Of a stretch of DNA of 64,000 nt, positions 41,962-51,536 are shown piece after piece. The DNA comes from Knoellia remsis (GTDB lineage: Bacteria > Actinomycetota > Actinomycetes > Actinomycetales > Dermatophilaceae). How positions within the stretch are numbered: the first letter of the stretch is position 1; each line of letters starts with the position of its first letter. The notes under the pieces are model-generated. The model searched no databases, was not told the origin of the DNA, and was given only the letters and a program-made list of their open reading frames with translations. Made by a program: the position numbers and the translations under genes. Where the stretch lies: assembly GCF_003002895.1 (NCBI RefSeq), contig NZ_PVTI01000014.1, positions 27,128-91,127 of the forward strand, given 5' to 3'.

Positions 41962-44295
41962 ATGACGCCTTCGACCAGCGCCACCGCCGCAGCCGAGACG
42001 ACCGGAGTCGACGAGCAGGACCCCTCCGCCCAGCCCGAGAAGCCGGGCGGGGACGCCGACAAGGTCGTCAAGGAGGTCTCGATCGCGAGCGCGTCGGCGG
42101 CCGAGGCACGCGCCGCCCAGCCGCGCGCCGCGAACGGCCGGTTCGTGCGCACGGGTGCGAGCGGCGGCAGCGTCGCGCTCGTCGACGCCGAGGGGCTGCC
42201 GGCCGACCGGTTCCTCGACCGCGAGATCTCCTGGCTGCAGTTCAACGAGCGCGTCCTCCAGCTCGCCGCCGACGAGAACGTGCCGCTCCTCGAGCGCGCC
42301 CGGTTCCTCGCGATCTTCACCTCGAACCTCGACGAGTTCTTCATGGTGCGCGTCGCCGGCCTCAAGCGGCGCATCGCGACCGGCCTCGCCGTCCGCTCGG
42401 CCTCGGGCCTCGAGCCGCGGGAGGTGCTCGAGCAGATCTCGGCCGTGAGCCACGAGCTGCTCGACCTGCAGGCCAAGGTCTACGACGAGCTCGTGCAGCC
42501 GGCGCTCGAGGAGGAGGGCATCCAGATCGTCCGCTGGGACGAGCTCTCCGACGACGAGCGCGACCAGCTCGGTGAGCTCTTCACCGAGCGGGTCTTCCCG
42601 GTGCTCACCCCGCTCGCCGTGGACCCGGCACACCCGTTCCCCTACATCTCCGGGCTCTCGCTCAACCTCGCCGTGCTGCTGCGCAACCCCAAGACCGAGA
42701 AGGAGCACTTCGCCCGGGTCAAGGTCCCGCCGCTGCTGCCACGGCTGCTGCGCGTCGGTGAGAACGACCCCGCCGGTGACGTCTACGACGTGCGGTTCGT
42801 GCCGCTCGAGGACGTCATCGCCGCCCACCTCGACCAGCTCTTCCCCGGCATGGAGGTGCACGAGCACTACACCTTCCGCGTCACCCGCAACGAGGACCTC
42901 GAGGTCGAGGAGGACGACGCCGAGAACCTCCTCACGGCCCTCGAGAAGGAGCTGACCCGCCGCCGCTTCGGCCCGCCGGTTCGGCTCGAGGTCGATCGCG
43001 AGATGGACGACCACGTCATGGACCTGCTCGTGCGCGAGCTCGGCGTCTCGGCCTCCGAGGTCTACCGCCTCCCGGCGCCGCTCGACCTGCGCGGGCTCAA
43101 CATCATCGCCGACCTCGAACGCTCCGACCTGCACTACCCGGCGTTCGTCGCCCGCACCAACAGCGACCTCGCGCCGACCGAGAGCGCCAAGGCCCGCGAC
43201 CTCTTCGCGAGCATCCGCAAGCAGGACGTCCTCCTGCACCACCCCTACGACTCGTTCTCGACGTCGGTGCAGGCGTTCATCGAGCAGGCCGCCGCGGACC
43301 CGGCCGTCCTCGCGATCAAGCAGACGCTCTACCGCACGAGCGGTGACTCCCCGATCATCGACGCCCTCATCGACGCCGCCGACAGCGGCAAGCAGGTCCT
43401 CGCGGTCGTCGAGATCAAGGCCCGCTTCGACGAGCAGAACAACATCTCGTGGGCTCGCAAGCTCGAGCGCGCCGGCGTCCACGTCGTCTACGGCATCGTC
43501 GGGCTCAAGACGCACTCCAAGCTCAGCCTCGTCGTGCGCCAGGAGGAGGACGGGCTGCGCCGCTACTGCCACATCGGCACCGGCAACTACAACCCCAAGA
43601 CGGCGCGCATCTACGAGGACTTCGGCCTCCTCACCGACGACCCGCAGGTCGGCGACGACCTCACCAAGCTCTTCAACCAGCTCTCGGGGGTCGCGCCGCG
43701 CAGCAAGTTCAAGCGCCTGCTCGTCGCGCCCCGGTCGGTGCGCACCGGCCTCATCGAGCGCATCGAGGGCCAGATCGAGCGGGAGCAGGCCAAGAAGGGC
43801 ACCGGCTACATCGGCATCAAGGTCAACTCGATCGTCGACGAGCAGGTCATCGACGCGCTCTACCGCGCCTCGCGCGCCGGGGTGAAGGTCGACCTGTGGG
43901 TCCGTGGCATCTGCGCCGTGCGGCCAGGCGTCGAGGGCCTGTCGGAGAACATCACCGTGCACTCGATCCTCGGCCGGTTCCTCGAGCACTCGCGGGTCTT
44001 CCTCTTCGGCACCGGCGACGACCTCGAGGCGTGGATCGGCAGCGCGGACATGATGCACCGCAACCTCGACCGCCGTGTCGAGTGCCTCGTTCGGCTCACC
44101 GACCCGCGCCACCTCGCCGACCTCTCCGACCTCATGCGCAAGGGCATGAGCGGCGACTACTCGCACTGGTCGCTCTCCGGCGACGGCCGCTGGAGTCGGC
44201 ACCACCTCGATAGCGAGGGTGAGCCGCTCGCCGACGTGCAGAGCTCACTCATCGAGATGCACGCGAAGCGCCGACGCAAGGCCAGGCGGCGCTGA
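41962..44295 (+). CDS. ppk1: Polyphosphate kinase 1
   Basis: About 777 residues; the first 75 are an acidic/Ala-rich extension. The PPK1 core starts [17 protein letters not shown]; the autophosphorylated His is in [16 protein letters not shown], and the second catalytic His in [14 protein letters not shown]. The kinase makes long-chain polyphosphate from ATP. It is followed by a MutT1-type Nudix-phosphatase gene, as in mycobacteria, and then by pstSCAB. A single PHO-box-like GTTCACC at 41934 may tie it to phosphate control. Confidence 0.95.
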   Translation: MTPSTSATAAAETTGVDEQDPSAQPEKPGGDADKVVKEVSIASASAAEARAAQPRAANGRFVRTGASGGSVALVDAEGLPADRFLDREISWLQFNERVLQLAADENVPLLERARFLAIFTSNLDEFFMVRVAGLKRRIATGLAVRSASGLEPREVLEQISAVSHELLDLQAKVYDELVQPALEEEGIQIVRWDELSDDERDQLGELFTERVFPVLTPLAVDPAHPFPYISGLSLNLAVLLRNPKTEKEHFARVKVPPLLPRLLRVGENDPAGDVYDVRFVPLEDVIAAHLDQLFPGMEVHEHYTFRVTRNEDLEVEEDDAENLLTALEKELTRRRFGPPVRLEVDREMDDHVMDLLVRELGVSASEVYRLPAPLDLRGLNIIADLERSDLHYPAFVARTNSDLAPTESAKARDLFASIRKQDVLLHHPYDSFSTSVQAFIEQAAADPAVLAIKQTLYRTSGDSPIIDALIDAADSGKQVLAVVEIKARFDEQNNISWARKLERAGVHVVYGIVGLKTHSKLSLVVRQEEDGLRRYCHIGTGNYNPKTARIYEDFGLLTDDPQVGDDLTKLFNQLSGVAPRSKFKRLLVAPRSVRTGLIERIEGQIEREQAKKGTGYIGIKVNSIVDEQVIDALYRASRAGVKVDLWVRGICAVRPGVEGLSENITVHSILGRFLEHSRVFLFGTGDDLEAWIGSADMMHRNLDRRVECLVRLTDPRHLADLSDLMRKGMSGDYSHWSLSGDGRWSRHHLDSEGEPLADVQSSLIEMHAKRRRKARRR

Positions 44296-45257
44296 GCACG
44301 CAGGCCCGCGCCCAGGCCATCCCCGCGGCAGGGACGTTGCCGTGGCGGGTGCGCAGGGGTGCGCTCGAGGTCGCGCTCGTCCACCGGCCGAAGTACGACG
44401 ACTGGTCCTGGCCCAAGGGCAAGCTCGACCCGGGCGAGGACTGGGCCGGAGCCGCCGCGCGAGAGACGTTCGAGGAGACCGGTCTGGAGGTGCGGCTCGG
44501 ACGACCCCTGCCGGAGGCCCGCTACCTCGTCCTGACGAAGTCGGGCCACCCCGCGGACAAGGTCGTGCGCTACTGGGCGGCCTCGGTCACGGGAGGTGAC
44601 GGGCGCCTCGAGAACGAGATCGACGCCGTCGAGTGGCTCGAGGTCGGCGAGGCTCACGACCGTCTCGACTACGCGCACGACCGCGTGCAGCTGCGCGCCC
44701 TCGTCCGTGCCCACGGTGACGGAGCGCTCGAGACGTGGCCGCTCGTCATCGTCCGGCACGCCAAGGCACTCGCGCGCTCGGACTGGGACGGCGACGACCG
44801 CAAGCGCCCGCTCGAGGCGCGCGGCCGCGAACGCGCGGACGCGCTCGTGCCGGTGCTCACGGCATACGGGATCACACGGATCCTCACGTCACCGTCCGCG
44901 CGGTGTCTCGACACGATTGGTCCGTATGCCGTGTCCGCGGGCATCGAGCCGCGCGCCAAGCGAGGGTTGTCCGAAGAAGGGCATGACGCGGCGCCGGAGA
45001 AGGCCGGCGAGCACGTCGAGCGGCTGCTCGCGCGTGGCGAGCCGGCGGCACTGTGCACGCACGGCCCGGTCATGGCCGCGGTCATGGACGTGCTCTCGCC
45101 GCTGCTCGAGCTGACCGGCGAGGGTGCCGTCGAGATGCTGGAGCGGTTCGTCGAGGCCCGCGACGAGAACCTCGCCAAGGGTGAGGCCCTCGTGTGCCAC
45201 GTCGCCGGCACGGGCGAGGACGCGCGCATCGTCGCTGTTGAGCGTCACCTGCCGTGA
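44292..45257 (+). CDS. MutT1-type Nudix hydrolase fused to a histidine phosphatase, possible CTG start
   Basis: About 321 residues. The N-terminal Nudix half has [20 protein letters not shown] then EETGLEV, a complete Nudix box; the C-terminal half is a histidine-phosphatase domain with [17 protein letters not shown]. This fused layout matches mycobacterial MutT1 (Rv2985), beside ppk, which degrades 8-oxo-GTP and diadenosine polyphosphates. The only in-frame starts are a TTG at 44337, which would remove the AAGTLPWR strand, and a CTG at 44292 overlapping the ppk1 stop (CTGA); I prefer the CTG. Confidence 0.85.
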   Translation: MSTQARAQAIPAAGTLPWRVRRGALEVALVHRPKYDDWSWPKGKLDPGEDWAGAAARETFEETGLEVRLGRPLPEARYLVLTKSGHPADKVVRYWAASVTGGDGRLENEIDAVEWLEVGEAHDRLDYAHDRVQLRALVRAHGDGALETWPLVIVRHAKALARSDWDGDDRKRPLEARGRERADALVPVLTAYGITRILTSPSARCLDTIGPYAVSAGIEPRAKRGLSEEGHDAAPEKAGEHVERLLARGEPAALCTHGPVMAAVMDVLSPLLELTGEGAVEMLERFVEARDENLAKGEALVCHVAGTGEDARIVAVERHLP

Positions 45258-45301
45258 CCTGACTGTTACTTGAACTTCGCGTCAGCCAATGGCCGAGCAG
45301 C

Positions 45302-45323
45302 GTTCACGCCGCGTTCACCCCGC
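45302..45323 (+). promoter_or_regulatory. PHO box upstream of pstS
   Basis: Two adjacent 11-nt units GTTCACGCCGC and GTTCACCCCGC match the RegX3/PhoP PHO-box consensus with its 11-nt period. They lie 125 nt upstream of pstS and give direct evidence for phosphate control of the pst operon. Confidence 0.75.
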
Positions 45324-45362
45324 ACGGGCCGACCGGTCACCGGCTCTCCTTACCTTCGATGA

Positions 45363-45411
45363 CGTCGGGCGCCGATGCTCGGCTCCGAAACGTCGGGCGC
45401 CGATGCTCGGC
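45363..45411 (+). repeat. Direct repeat in the pstS leader
   Basis: CGTCGGGCGCCGATGCTCGG plus C occurs at 45363-45383 and 45391-45411, 21 bp each with a 28-bp period. It lies between the PHO box and the pstS start. Each copy contains an ATG, so a short leader peptide or a duplicated regulatory site is possible. Confidence 0.75.
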
Positions 45412-45447
45412 ACCGATCCCCTGCTCTTCTTCGAGAGGTTCTGCACA

Positions 45448-46569
45448 GTGAAGATTCAGCGTCTCGGCGCGATGGCGTCCCTCGCCCTCGTCGGCTCGAT
45501 TGCCCTGGCCGGCTGCGGCTCCGACAACACCAGCGACACGACGGACAGCGGCTCCGGCGACAACGCCTCCAGCGCGTCGGCCGACTGCTTCGAGGGCACT
45601 CTGAACGCCGAGGGTTCCTCCGCCCAGAAGAACGCCTTCGAGGAGGTCGCCGCCGGCTACAAGGCCAAGTGCAGCGGCGCCCAGGTCAACTACAACCCGT
45701 CGGGCTCCGGTGCGGGCATCAAGCAGTTCATCGCCGGTCAGGTCGACTTCGCCGGTTCCGACTCCGCGCTCAAGACCGAGCCCAAGGACGGCGTCGTCGA
45801 GGCCGAGGCCGCGGCGAAGGCCTGTGGCTCCCCCGCGTGGAACCTCCCCATGGTGACCGGCCCCATCGCCATCGCCTACAACCTCGAGGGCGTCGACAAG
45901 CTCGTCCTCACGCCCGCCGTGGCCGCCGACATCTTCTCCGGCAAGATCACGACGTGGAACGACCCGAAGATCGCAGCGATCAACGAGGGCGTCGAGCTCC
46001 CGGCCACGCCGATCAAGCCGTTCTTCCGCTCGGACGAGTCGGGTACGACGGAGAACTTCACCAAGTACCTCAAGGCCGCTGCCCCGGAGAACTGGGCCGG
46101 CGAGCCGGCGAAGTCGTGGACCGGCAAGGGTGAGGGCAAGGCCAAGTCGGCCGGTGTCGCCGAGGGCGTCAAGTCCACCCCGGGTGGCATCACCTACGTC
46201 GAGTGGAGCTACGCCAAGGACAACGACCTCGGCGTCGCCCAGGTCGACAACGGCGCGGGCGCCGTCGAGCTGAACTCGGAGTCGGTCGGCAAGGCGGTCG
46301 CCACCGCTGAGCAGACCGGCACGGGCAACGACCTCGCCCTCAAGCTCGACTACGCGACGAAGGAGCCGGGTGCCTACCCGATCAACCTCGTCACCTACGA
46401 GATCGTGTGCTCGAAGGGCAAGGACGCCGAGAAGCAGAAGAACATCAAGGCCTTCCTCAAGTACTTCGCCTCCGAGGAGGCCCAGAAGACCATCGAGGAG
46501 ATCGGCTACGCGCCGCTCCCGGCCGAGGTCGAGAAGAAGGTCCAGACCGCCATCGACGCGATCTCCTGA
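45448..46569 (+). CDS. pstS: Phosphate-binding lipoprotein PstS
   Basis: About 373 residues. Signal peptide MKIQRLGAMASLALVGSIAL with lipobox LAGC, so it is a lipoprotein on the outside of the membrane. Phosphate-contact segments follow: LNAEGSSAQKNAFEEV, NYNPSGSGAGIKQF, FAGSDSALKTE and RSDESGTTENFTKYL. The GTG at 45448 follows GAGAGG. It is the first gene of pstSCAB; a strong hairpin after it may limit the amount of downstream message. Confidence 0.95.
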   Translation: MKIQRLGAMASLALVGSIALAGCGSDNTSDTTDSGSGDNASSASADCFEGTLNAEGSSAQKNAFEEVAAGYKAKCSGAQVNYNPSGSGAGIKQFIAGQVDFAGSDSALKTEPKDGVVEAEAAAKACGSPAWNLPMVTGPIAIAYNLEGVDKLVLTPAVAADIFSGKITTWNDPKIAAINEGVELPATPIKPFFRSDESGTTENFTKYLKAAAPENWAGEPAKSWTGKGEGKAKSAGVAEGVKSTPGGITYVEWSYAKDNDLGVAQVDNGAGAVELNSESVGKAVATAEQTGTGNDLALKLDYATKEPGAYPINLVTYEIVCSKGKDAEKQKNIKAFLKYFASEEAQKTIEEIGYAPLPAEVEKKVQTAIDAIS

Positions 46570-46611
46570 TCGCGTCAGGGTTGACCGGACACGTTGACCA
46601 CACGGTTGACT

Positions 46612-46644
46612 GAGGGGGTGGGGCCGCTCCGGCCCCACCCCCTC
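46612..46644. terminator. Hairpin between pstS and pstC
   Basis: Arms GAGGGGGTGGGGCCG (46612-46626) and its exact complement (46630-46644) form a 15-bp stem with a 3-nt loop. The position between the binding-protein gene and the permease genes suggests a partial terminator or an mRNA-stabilising hairpin that raises PstS over PstCAB. Confidence 0.75.
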
Positions 46645-46742
46645 TCCCCGTGTCACGGGCCCTGCACGACGCGTCAGACCAGCACCGCCCGCTCCACCTT
46701 CACGACCCGCACTGCCGGCACCACCTGAGAGGAACGCCCTCC

Positions 46743-47756
46743 GTGTCATCGATCACCGGGCACAGCGTCACCGACGAGCTGCCCCACGACGACGGTCGCC
46801 CGCCGCTCGACGCCGACAAGGCCGGGACCGGTCGCCTCGGCGACCGCATCTTCGGCGGTCTCGCCACCGGGTCCGGCATCTTCGTCATCGCGCTCGTCAC
46901 CCTCGTGGGCGTCTTCCTCATCGCCCAGGCTGTGCCGTCGCTGCTCAACAACAACGCGAACTTCCTCACCTCGCGCGAGTGGGTGCCGAGCGGTACCGAT
47001 CCCCGCTTCGGCATCGTCGACCTGCTCTGGGCGACCGTCGTCACCTCGATCATCGCCATGCTCATCGCCGTGCCGCTCGGGGTGTCGGTCGCGCTGTTCA
47101 TCACGCAGTACGCCCCCTCGTGGCTGAGCAGGCCCGCGGCGGCCCTCGTCGACCTGCTCGCGGCCGTGCCCTCGATCGTCTACGGCTTCTGGGGCCTGAA
47201 AGTCGCTGGTGACTACTTCCAGCCGGTCGCGAAGTTCACCGACACCGTCCTCGGGTGGCTCCCGTTCTTCGAATGGGGTGGTCGTCCCAGCGCGAAGAGC
47301 ACCTTGGCGTTCGCCGGAATCATCCTCGCCATCATGATCCTCCCCATCGTCACGGCCATCTCGCGTGAGGTCTTCAGCCAGGTGCCCACGGCGCACAAGG
47401 AGGGCGCCCTCGCGCTCGGCGCCACGAAGTGGGAGATGATCCGGACCGCGGTCCTGCCGTTCGGCAAGCCGGGGGTCATCTCGGCGGCGATGCTCGGCCT
47501 CGGTCGCGCCCTGGGTGAGACCCTCGCGGTCACCCTCCTGCTGTCGGCACTCAACCCGAGCGCTCCGTTCTCGTTCTCGATCTTCGGTGGTGGCGAGACC
47601 TTCGCGTCCCGGATCGCCAACGACGCCGGTGAGTTCGACTCGCCGCAGAAGACCGGCGCCTACATCGCTGCCGGACTCGTCCTCTTCATCCTCACCTTCA
47701 TCGTCAACGCGGCGGCCCGGGTCGTCATCGAGCGCCGGAAGGCCTTCACCGAATGA
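46743..47756 (+). CDS. pstC: Phosphate ABC transporter permease PstC
   Basis: About 337 residues with six membrane segments. The permease loop region ALALGATKWEMIRTAVLPFGKPGVISAAMLGLGRALGET (EAA-type motif) is intact, as is the N-terminal FLTSREWVPSG. The GTG at 46743 follows GAGAGGAA. It forms the translocation pore with PstA. Its stop overlaps the pstA start (ATGA). Confidence 0.94.
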   Translation: MSSITGHSVTDELPHDDGRPPLDADKAGTGRLGDRIFGGLATGSGIFVIALVTLVGVFLIAQAVPSLLNNNANFLTSREWVPSGTDPRFGIVDLLWATVVTSIIAMLIAVPLGVSVALFITQYAPSWLSRPAAALVDLLAAVPSIVYGFWGLKVAGDYFQPVAKFTDTVLGWLPFFEWGGRPSAKSTLAFAGIILAIMILPIVTAISREVFSQVPTAHKEGALALGATKWEMIRTAVLPFGKPGVISAAMLGLGRALGETLAVTLLLSALNPSAPFSFSIFGGGETFASRIANDAGEFDSPQKTGAYIAAGLVLFILTFIVNAAARVVIERRKAFTE

Positions 47757-48673
47757 GCACCCTCACCACGGTCGACGACGCGACCGCACCCCAGACACGT
47801 GTTGACGGCAGCTTCGGCGGCAAGTCCAGCGGCCGGGCGTTCAAGGACCAGCTCGCGCGGGTCGTCATGTGGACGGCGTTCTTCGTCGCCCTCATCCCCC
47901 TCGTCTGGATCCTGGCGGCCACCTTCGTCAAGGGCGGCCGAATGCTGCTCGACATCGACTGGTGGACCGTATCCCAGTCCGGCATCACCGCACGCCGCGA
48001 GGGCGGCGGCGCCGTCCACGCCATCCAGGGCACGCTCATCCAGGCCGGGGTCACGGCCCTCATCTCGGTGCCGATCGGCGTCCTCACCGCGGTCTACCTC
48101 GTCGAGTACGGTCGCGGCCGTCTCGCCAAGGCCGTCTCCTTCATGGTCGACATCCTCACCGGCATCCCGTCCATCGTCGCCGGCCTCTTCATCTACGCGC
48201 TGTGGGTCACGACGTTCAACTTCCAGCGGGTCGGCTTCGCCGTCTGCCTCGCCCTGACCATGCTCATGATCCCGACGGTCGTCCGGTCCACCGAGGAGAT
48301 GCTCAAGCTCGTCCCCAACGAGCTGCGCGAGGCGTCCTACGCCCTCGGCGTGCCGAAGTGGAAGACGATCATGAAGGTCGTCGTCCCCACCGCCTTCTCC
48401 GGCATCGTCACCGGCATCCTGCTCGGCTTGGCCCGGGTCATGGGTGAGACCGCGCCACTCATCATCCTCGGGCCCTACACCCCGGTCATCGCGACGAACC
48501 TCTTCGACGGCCTCATGCCCACGCTGCCGACGATGATCTACCAGAACTACCCCGAAAGTCTGCAACCGTCTGTCGACCGGACCTGGGGTGCGGCGCTCAC
48601 CCTGATCCTGATCATCTTCATCCTCAACCTCCTCGGCCGGTTCATCGGCCGCTTCAGCAAGGTGCGCAGCTGA
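47753..48673 (+). CDS. pstA: Phosphate ABC transporter permease PstA
   Basis: About 306 residues with six membrane segments and the EAA motif ASYALGVPKWKTIMKVVVPTAFSGIVTG followed by GLARVMGETAPL, typical of PstA. The ATG overlaps the pstC stop. Together with PstC and PstB it imports phosphate delivered by PstS. Confidence 0.94.
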   Translation: MSTLTTVDDATAPQTRVDGSFGGKSSGRAFKDQLARVVMWTAFFVALIPLVWILAATFVKGGRMLLDIDWWTVSQSGITARREGGGAVHAIQGTLIQAGVTALISVPIGVLTAVYLVEYGRGRLAKAVSFMVDILTGIPSIVAGLFIYALWVTTFNFQRVGFAVCLALTMLMIPTVVRSTEEMLKLVPNELREASYALGVPKWKTIMKVVVPTAFSGIVTGILLGLARVMGETAPLIILGPYTPVIATNLFDGLMPTLPTMIYQNYPESLQPSVDRTWGAALTLILIIFILNLLGRFIGRFSKVRS

Positions 48674-48729
48674 CGCGCGGCGCGCGAACGGCATACCGAA
48701 CCCCTTAGAGAGAGAACAGAACCCAGCTC

Positions 48730-49506
48730 ATGGCCAAGCGCATTGACGTCAAGGACCTCGACATCTACTACGGCGACTTCAAGGCCGTCGAGGGTGTCTC
48801 CCTCACGGTCGAGCCGCGATCGGTGACGGCCTTCATCGGCCCGTCCGGCTGCGGCAAGTCGACCGTGCTCCGCACCCTCAACCGCATGCACGAGGTCATC
48901 CCCGGCGGGCGCGTCGACGGCACGATCTCGCTCGACGACCAGGACCTCTACGCCTCGTCGATGGACCCGGTGGCCGTGCGCCGCACCGTCGGCATGGTGT
49001 TCCAGCGGCCGAACCCGTTCCCGACGATGTCCATCCGCGACAACGTCGCCGCCGGCCTCAAGCTCAACGGCGTGAAGAACAAGAAGCAGCTCGACGAGGT
49101 CGTCGAGAAGTCGCTCAAGGGCGCCAACCTCTGGAACGAGGTCAAGGACCGTCTCGACAAGCCCGGCGCCGGCCTCTCCGGTGGCCAGCAGCAGCGGCTC
49201 TGCATCGCCCGTGCCATCGCCGTCGACCCGCAGGTGCTGCTCATGGACGAGCCGTGCTCGGCGCTCGACCCGATCTCGACGCTCGCCATCGAGGACCTCA
49301 TCAACGAGCTCAAGAGCAAGTACACCGTCGTCATCGTCACGCACAACATGCAGCAGGCGGCGCGGGTGAGCGACCAGACGGCGTTCTTCAACCTCAAGGC
49401 GACGGGCCAGCCGGGCCGTCTCGTCGAGGTCGACGACACGCAGAAGATCTTCTCCAACCCGACCGAGCAGGCCACCGAGGACTACATCTCGGGCCGCTTC
49501 GGGTGA
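48730..49506 (+). CDS. pstB: Phosphate ABC transporter ATPase PstB
   Basis: About 258 residues with all ABC motifs: Walker [11 protein letters not shown]-loop VFQRPNPFP, signature LSGGQQQRL, Walker [13 protein letters not shown] and H-loop VTHNMQQ. The sequence [16 protein letters not shown] is diagnostic for PstB. It lies 56 nt after pstA with an AGAGAGAACAGAAC leader. A strong terminator follows. Confidence 0.95.
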   Translation: MAKRIDVKDLDIYYGDFKAVEGVSLTVEPRSVTAFIGPSGCGKSTVLRTLNRMHEVIPGGRVDGTISLDDQDLYASSMDPVAVRRTVGMVFQRPNPFPTMSIRDNVAAGLKLNGVKNKKQLDEVVEKSLKGANLWNEVKDRLDKPGAGLSGGQQQRLCIARAIAVDPQVLLMDEPCSALDPISTLAIEDLINELKSKYTVVIVTHNMQQAARVSDQTAFFNLKATGQPGRLVEVDDTQKIFSNPTEQATEDYISGRFG

Positions 49507-49557
49507 CCCGCGTTCCCCCGGGCGGCCTGGCAGGGACCGGCCCGGGGGGACGCGTCC

Positions 49558-49596
49558 GAGGGCGCGCTGTGCCGAAGGGGGGCACAGCGCGCCCTC
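49558..49596. terminator. Terminator after the pst operon
   Basis: A 16-bp perfect stem (GAGGGCGCGCTGTGCC at 49558-49573 with its complement at 49581-49596) has a 7-nt loop and is followed by TCTTGTG. It lies 52 nt after the pstB stop. Confidence 0.75.
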
Positions 49597-49671
49597 TCTT
49601 GTGCCTCGGTGCTCGACTCGTCCCTCGGTGCGTCAGTCGTCACTGGTCCTTTCCTGCGTCACTCGCCCCTT

Positions 49672-49709
49672 GGCGCGTGACTCGTCCCTCCATATGGGGA
49701 CGACTCACC
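49672..49709. repeat. CATATGG palindromic repeat, second copy
   Basis: Begins GGCGCGTGACTCGTCCC, has CTCCATATGG in the centre and ends GGACGACTCACC; it matches 26590-26627 in 36 of 38 positions. Less conserved ACTCGTCCCT and GTCAGTCGTC words precede it from 49617. It lies between the convergent pstB and pit genes. No gene is seen in 49597-49799. Confidence 0.8.
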
Positions 49710-49799
49710 ACGCAAGGGACAGCTCGTGCGGGGCAGGGCAGCCGGCGACCAGCAACCAGGGTCAGCCAGACTCAGCCAGGGCCAGCCAGCCGCGAGGGC

Positions 49800-50804
49800 T
49801 CAGAGGCCGACGGCGACCTTGAGGACGAGGAACACCAGCGCCGCCACCAGCCCCGCCCCGGGGAAGGTGAAGATCCACGCCCCGACGATGTTCTTGGCCA
49901 CGCCCCACCGGACCGCCTTGAGCGACTTCGTCGAGCCGACGCCCATGATCGCCGAGGTGATGGCGTGCGTCGTCGAGATCGGGGCACCCGTCGCCGTCGC
50001 GGCATACAGCACCGCGGCCGCCGTCGTCTCCGCGGCGAAACCCTGCGGCGGGTCGAGGTGGATGATGCGGCGGCCGAGCGTACGCATGATCCGCCACCCA
50101 CCGGCATACGTGCCGAGCGAGATGACCACCGCGGACATGACGAGCACCCACAACGGGATCGCCGCGCTGCCCTCCGAGTGGAAGCCGCCCACGGTCAGCG
50201 CGAGCACGACGACACCGGCGGTCTTCGCGGCGTCCTGCATGCCGTGCCCGAACGCCATCGCCGCGGCCGACACCGTCTGCGCGTAGCGGAAGCCGCGGTT
50301 GACCCGCCCCGGGTGCCCGCGCCGGAAGAGCCACAGGATCGCCGTCATGACGAGGTAGCCCACGACGAGCCCGACGATCGGCGAGGCGATCATCGGCAGG
50401 ATGACCTTCTCGAAGACCTTGCCCCAGTGCACGACCGACGAGGCCGCGAGCGCCGCACCGCCGAGCCCGCCGATGAGGGCGTGAGAGGACGAGGACGGCA
50501 GTCCGAACCACCACGTGAGCATGTTCCACGAGATGGCTCCGACGAGGCCAGCTGCGCAGATCGTCAGGCCGACCGTGCCCGCGGGGGCGTCGATGATGCC
50601 GCTGCCGATCGTCGCGGCGACCTTGGTGCCGAAGAACGCGCCGAAGAGGTTGGCGACGGCCGCCATGGCGAGCGCGATGCGCGGCGTGAGGGCGCGCGTC
50701 GACACCGAGGTCGCGATCGCGTTGGCCGCGTCGTGGAATCCGTTGGTGTAGTTGAAGCCCATCGCCAGGGCGACGACAAGGGCAACCGGGATCCAGCTGT
50801 CCAC
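49800..50804 (-). CDS. pit: Low-affinity inorganic phosphate transporter (PiT family)
   Basis: About 334 residues with about ten membrane segments. The duplicated PiT signatures are present: NYTNGFHDAANAIATSV near the N-terminus and FGHGMQDAAKTAG in the second half, plus the GLPSSSSHALIG loop. It takes up phosphate as a metal complex with protons. The DUF47 gene lies 5 nt upstream, and the pst operon is opposite, so this is a combined phosphate uptake locus. Confidence 0.93.
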   Translation of the reverse strand: MDSWIPVALVVALAMGFNYTNGFHDAANAIATSVSTRALTPRIALAMAAVANLFGAFFGTKVAATIGSGIIDAPAGTVGLTICAAGLVGAISWNMLTWWFGLPSSSSHALIGGLGGAALAASSVVHWGKVFEKVILPMIASPIVGLVVGYLVMTAILWLFRRGHPGRVNRGFRYAQTVSAAAMAFGHGMQDAAKTAGVVVLALTVGGFHSEGSAAIPLWVLVMSAVVISLGTYAGGWRIMRTLGRRIIHLDPPQGFAAETTAAAVLYAATATGAPISTTHAITSAIMGVGSTKSLKAVRWGVAKNIVGAWIFTFPGAGLVAALVFLVLKVAVGL

Positions 50805-50809
50805 GTGGG

Positions 50810-51478
50810 TCAGGACTCCTTGACGGCGATGCCCTCGACCTTGTGGGCCACGGTCTCGAAAGCGTCGGCGGCGGCTTCGAGCTCGTCGATGAGCTCCTTG
50901 TGCTTCATGACCGAGATCGGGTCGGCGCCCTCGGCGTTGAAGAGCTCGGCGAGCATGCGGCGGTAGGCCTTGTCGGCGGAGTTCTCGAGCCGGTTGATTT
51001 CGATCCAGTACTCGCTGAGGTCCTTCATCGAGCGCAGGCGGGGCATGGCCTCGACGGTGAGGTCGGCCATGCGCGAGAGGATCTCGACCTGCTTGGTGAC
51101 ACCCTGCGGGAGGTCGTCGATGCGGTAGAGCGCGACGAGGTCGGCGGCCGCCTCCATGTGGTCGACACAGTCGTCGAGCGCACTCGCGAGACCGTGGATG
51201 TCCTCACGGTCGAAGGGCGTGATGAACGAGGAGTTCACCTTGCGCAGCAGCTCGTGGGTCGCCTCGTCGGCGGAGGTCTCCACCTCGCTGAGGCGCTTGG
51301 CGATGAGCTCGCGCTCCTCCTGGCTCGTGGCGCCAAGGATCGCCGTGAGCTCCGCAGCTCCCTCGACGAGGTGCTTCGCGGACTGGGAGAACAGGTCGTA
51401 GAACCCGGTGTCCTTGGGGGTCAGGCTGAAGCCCACGGGAGCTGCTCCGAACGGCTCGAGATCAACTGTCGCGGACAA
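50810..51478 (-). CDS. DUF47 (PhoU-like) partner of the phosphate transporter
   Basis: About 222 residues, all-helical, PhoU-like: DTGFYDLFSQSAKHLVEGAAEL, ELIAKRLSEVETSADEATHELL, TPFDREDIHGLASALDDCVDHMEAA. Such proteins are found next to PiT transporters and probably control their activity. The TTG at 51478 has GGAGG 9 nt upstream; a GTG at 51436 that would begin at the conserved region is an alternative. A PHO-like pair lies upstream at 51515. Confidence 0.87.
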   Translation of the reverse strand: MSATVDLEPFGAAPVGFSLTPKDTGFYDLFSQSAKHLVEGAAELTAILGATSQEERELIAKRLSEVETSADEATHELLRKVNSSFITPFDREDIHGLASALDDCVDHMEAAADLVALYRIDDLPQGVTKQVEILSRMADLTVEAMPRLRSMKDLSEYWIEINRLENSADKAYRRMLAELFNAEGADPISVMKHKELIDELEAAADAFETVAHKVEGIAVKES

Positions 51479-51514
51479 GGCTACGGCCTCCGGGCCAGAT
51501 CCTCGTCATCGGTG

Positions 51515-51536
51515 GTTCACCCGATGTTTGCCGAGC
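51515..51536 (+). promoter_or_regulatory. PHO-box-like repeat upstream of the DUF47-pit genes
   Basis: GTTCACCCGAT is followed without a gap by GTTTGCCGAGC, two 11-nt units in the PHO-box pattern; the second matches less well. They lie 37 nt from the DUF47 start on the other strand. Confidence 0.45.

Noticed and set aside
40912..44205. 1097-codon frame on the minus strand opposite ppk1
   Set aside because: It is a mirror of ppk1 in high-GC DNA: Val/Asp/Glu/Arg-rich, low complexity, no domain, and the plus-strand gene carries clear catalytic motifs.
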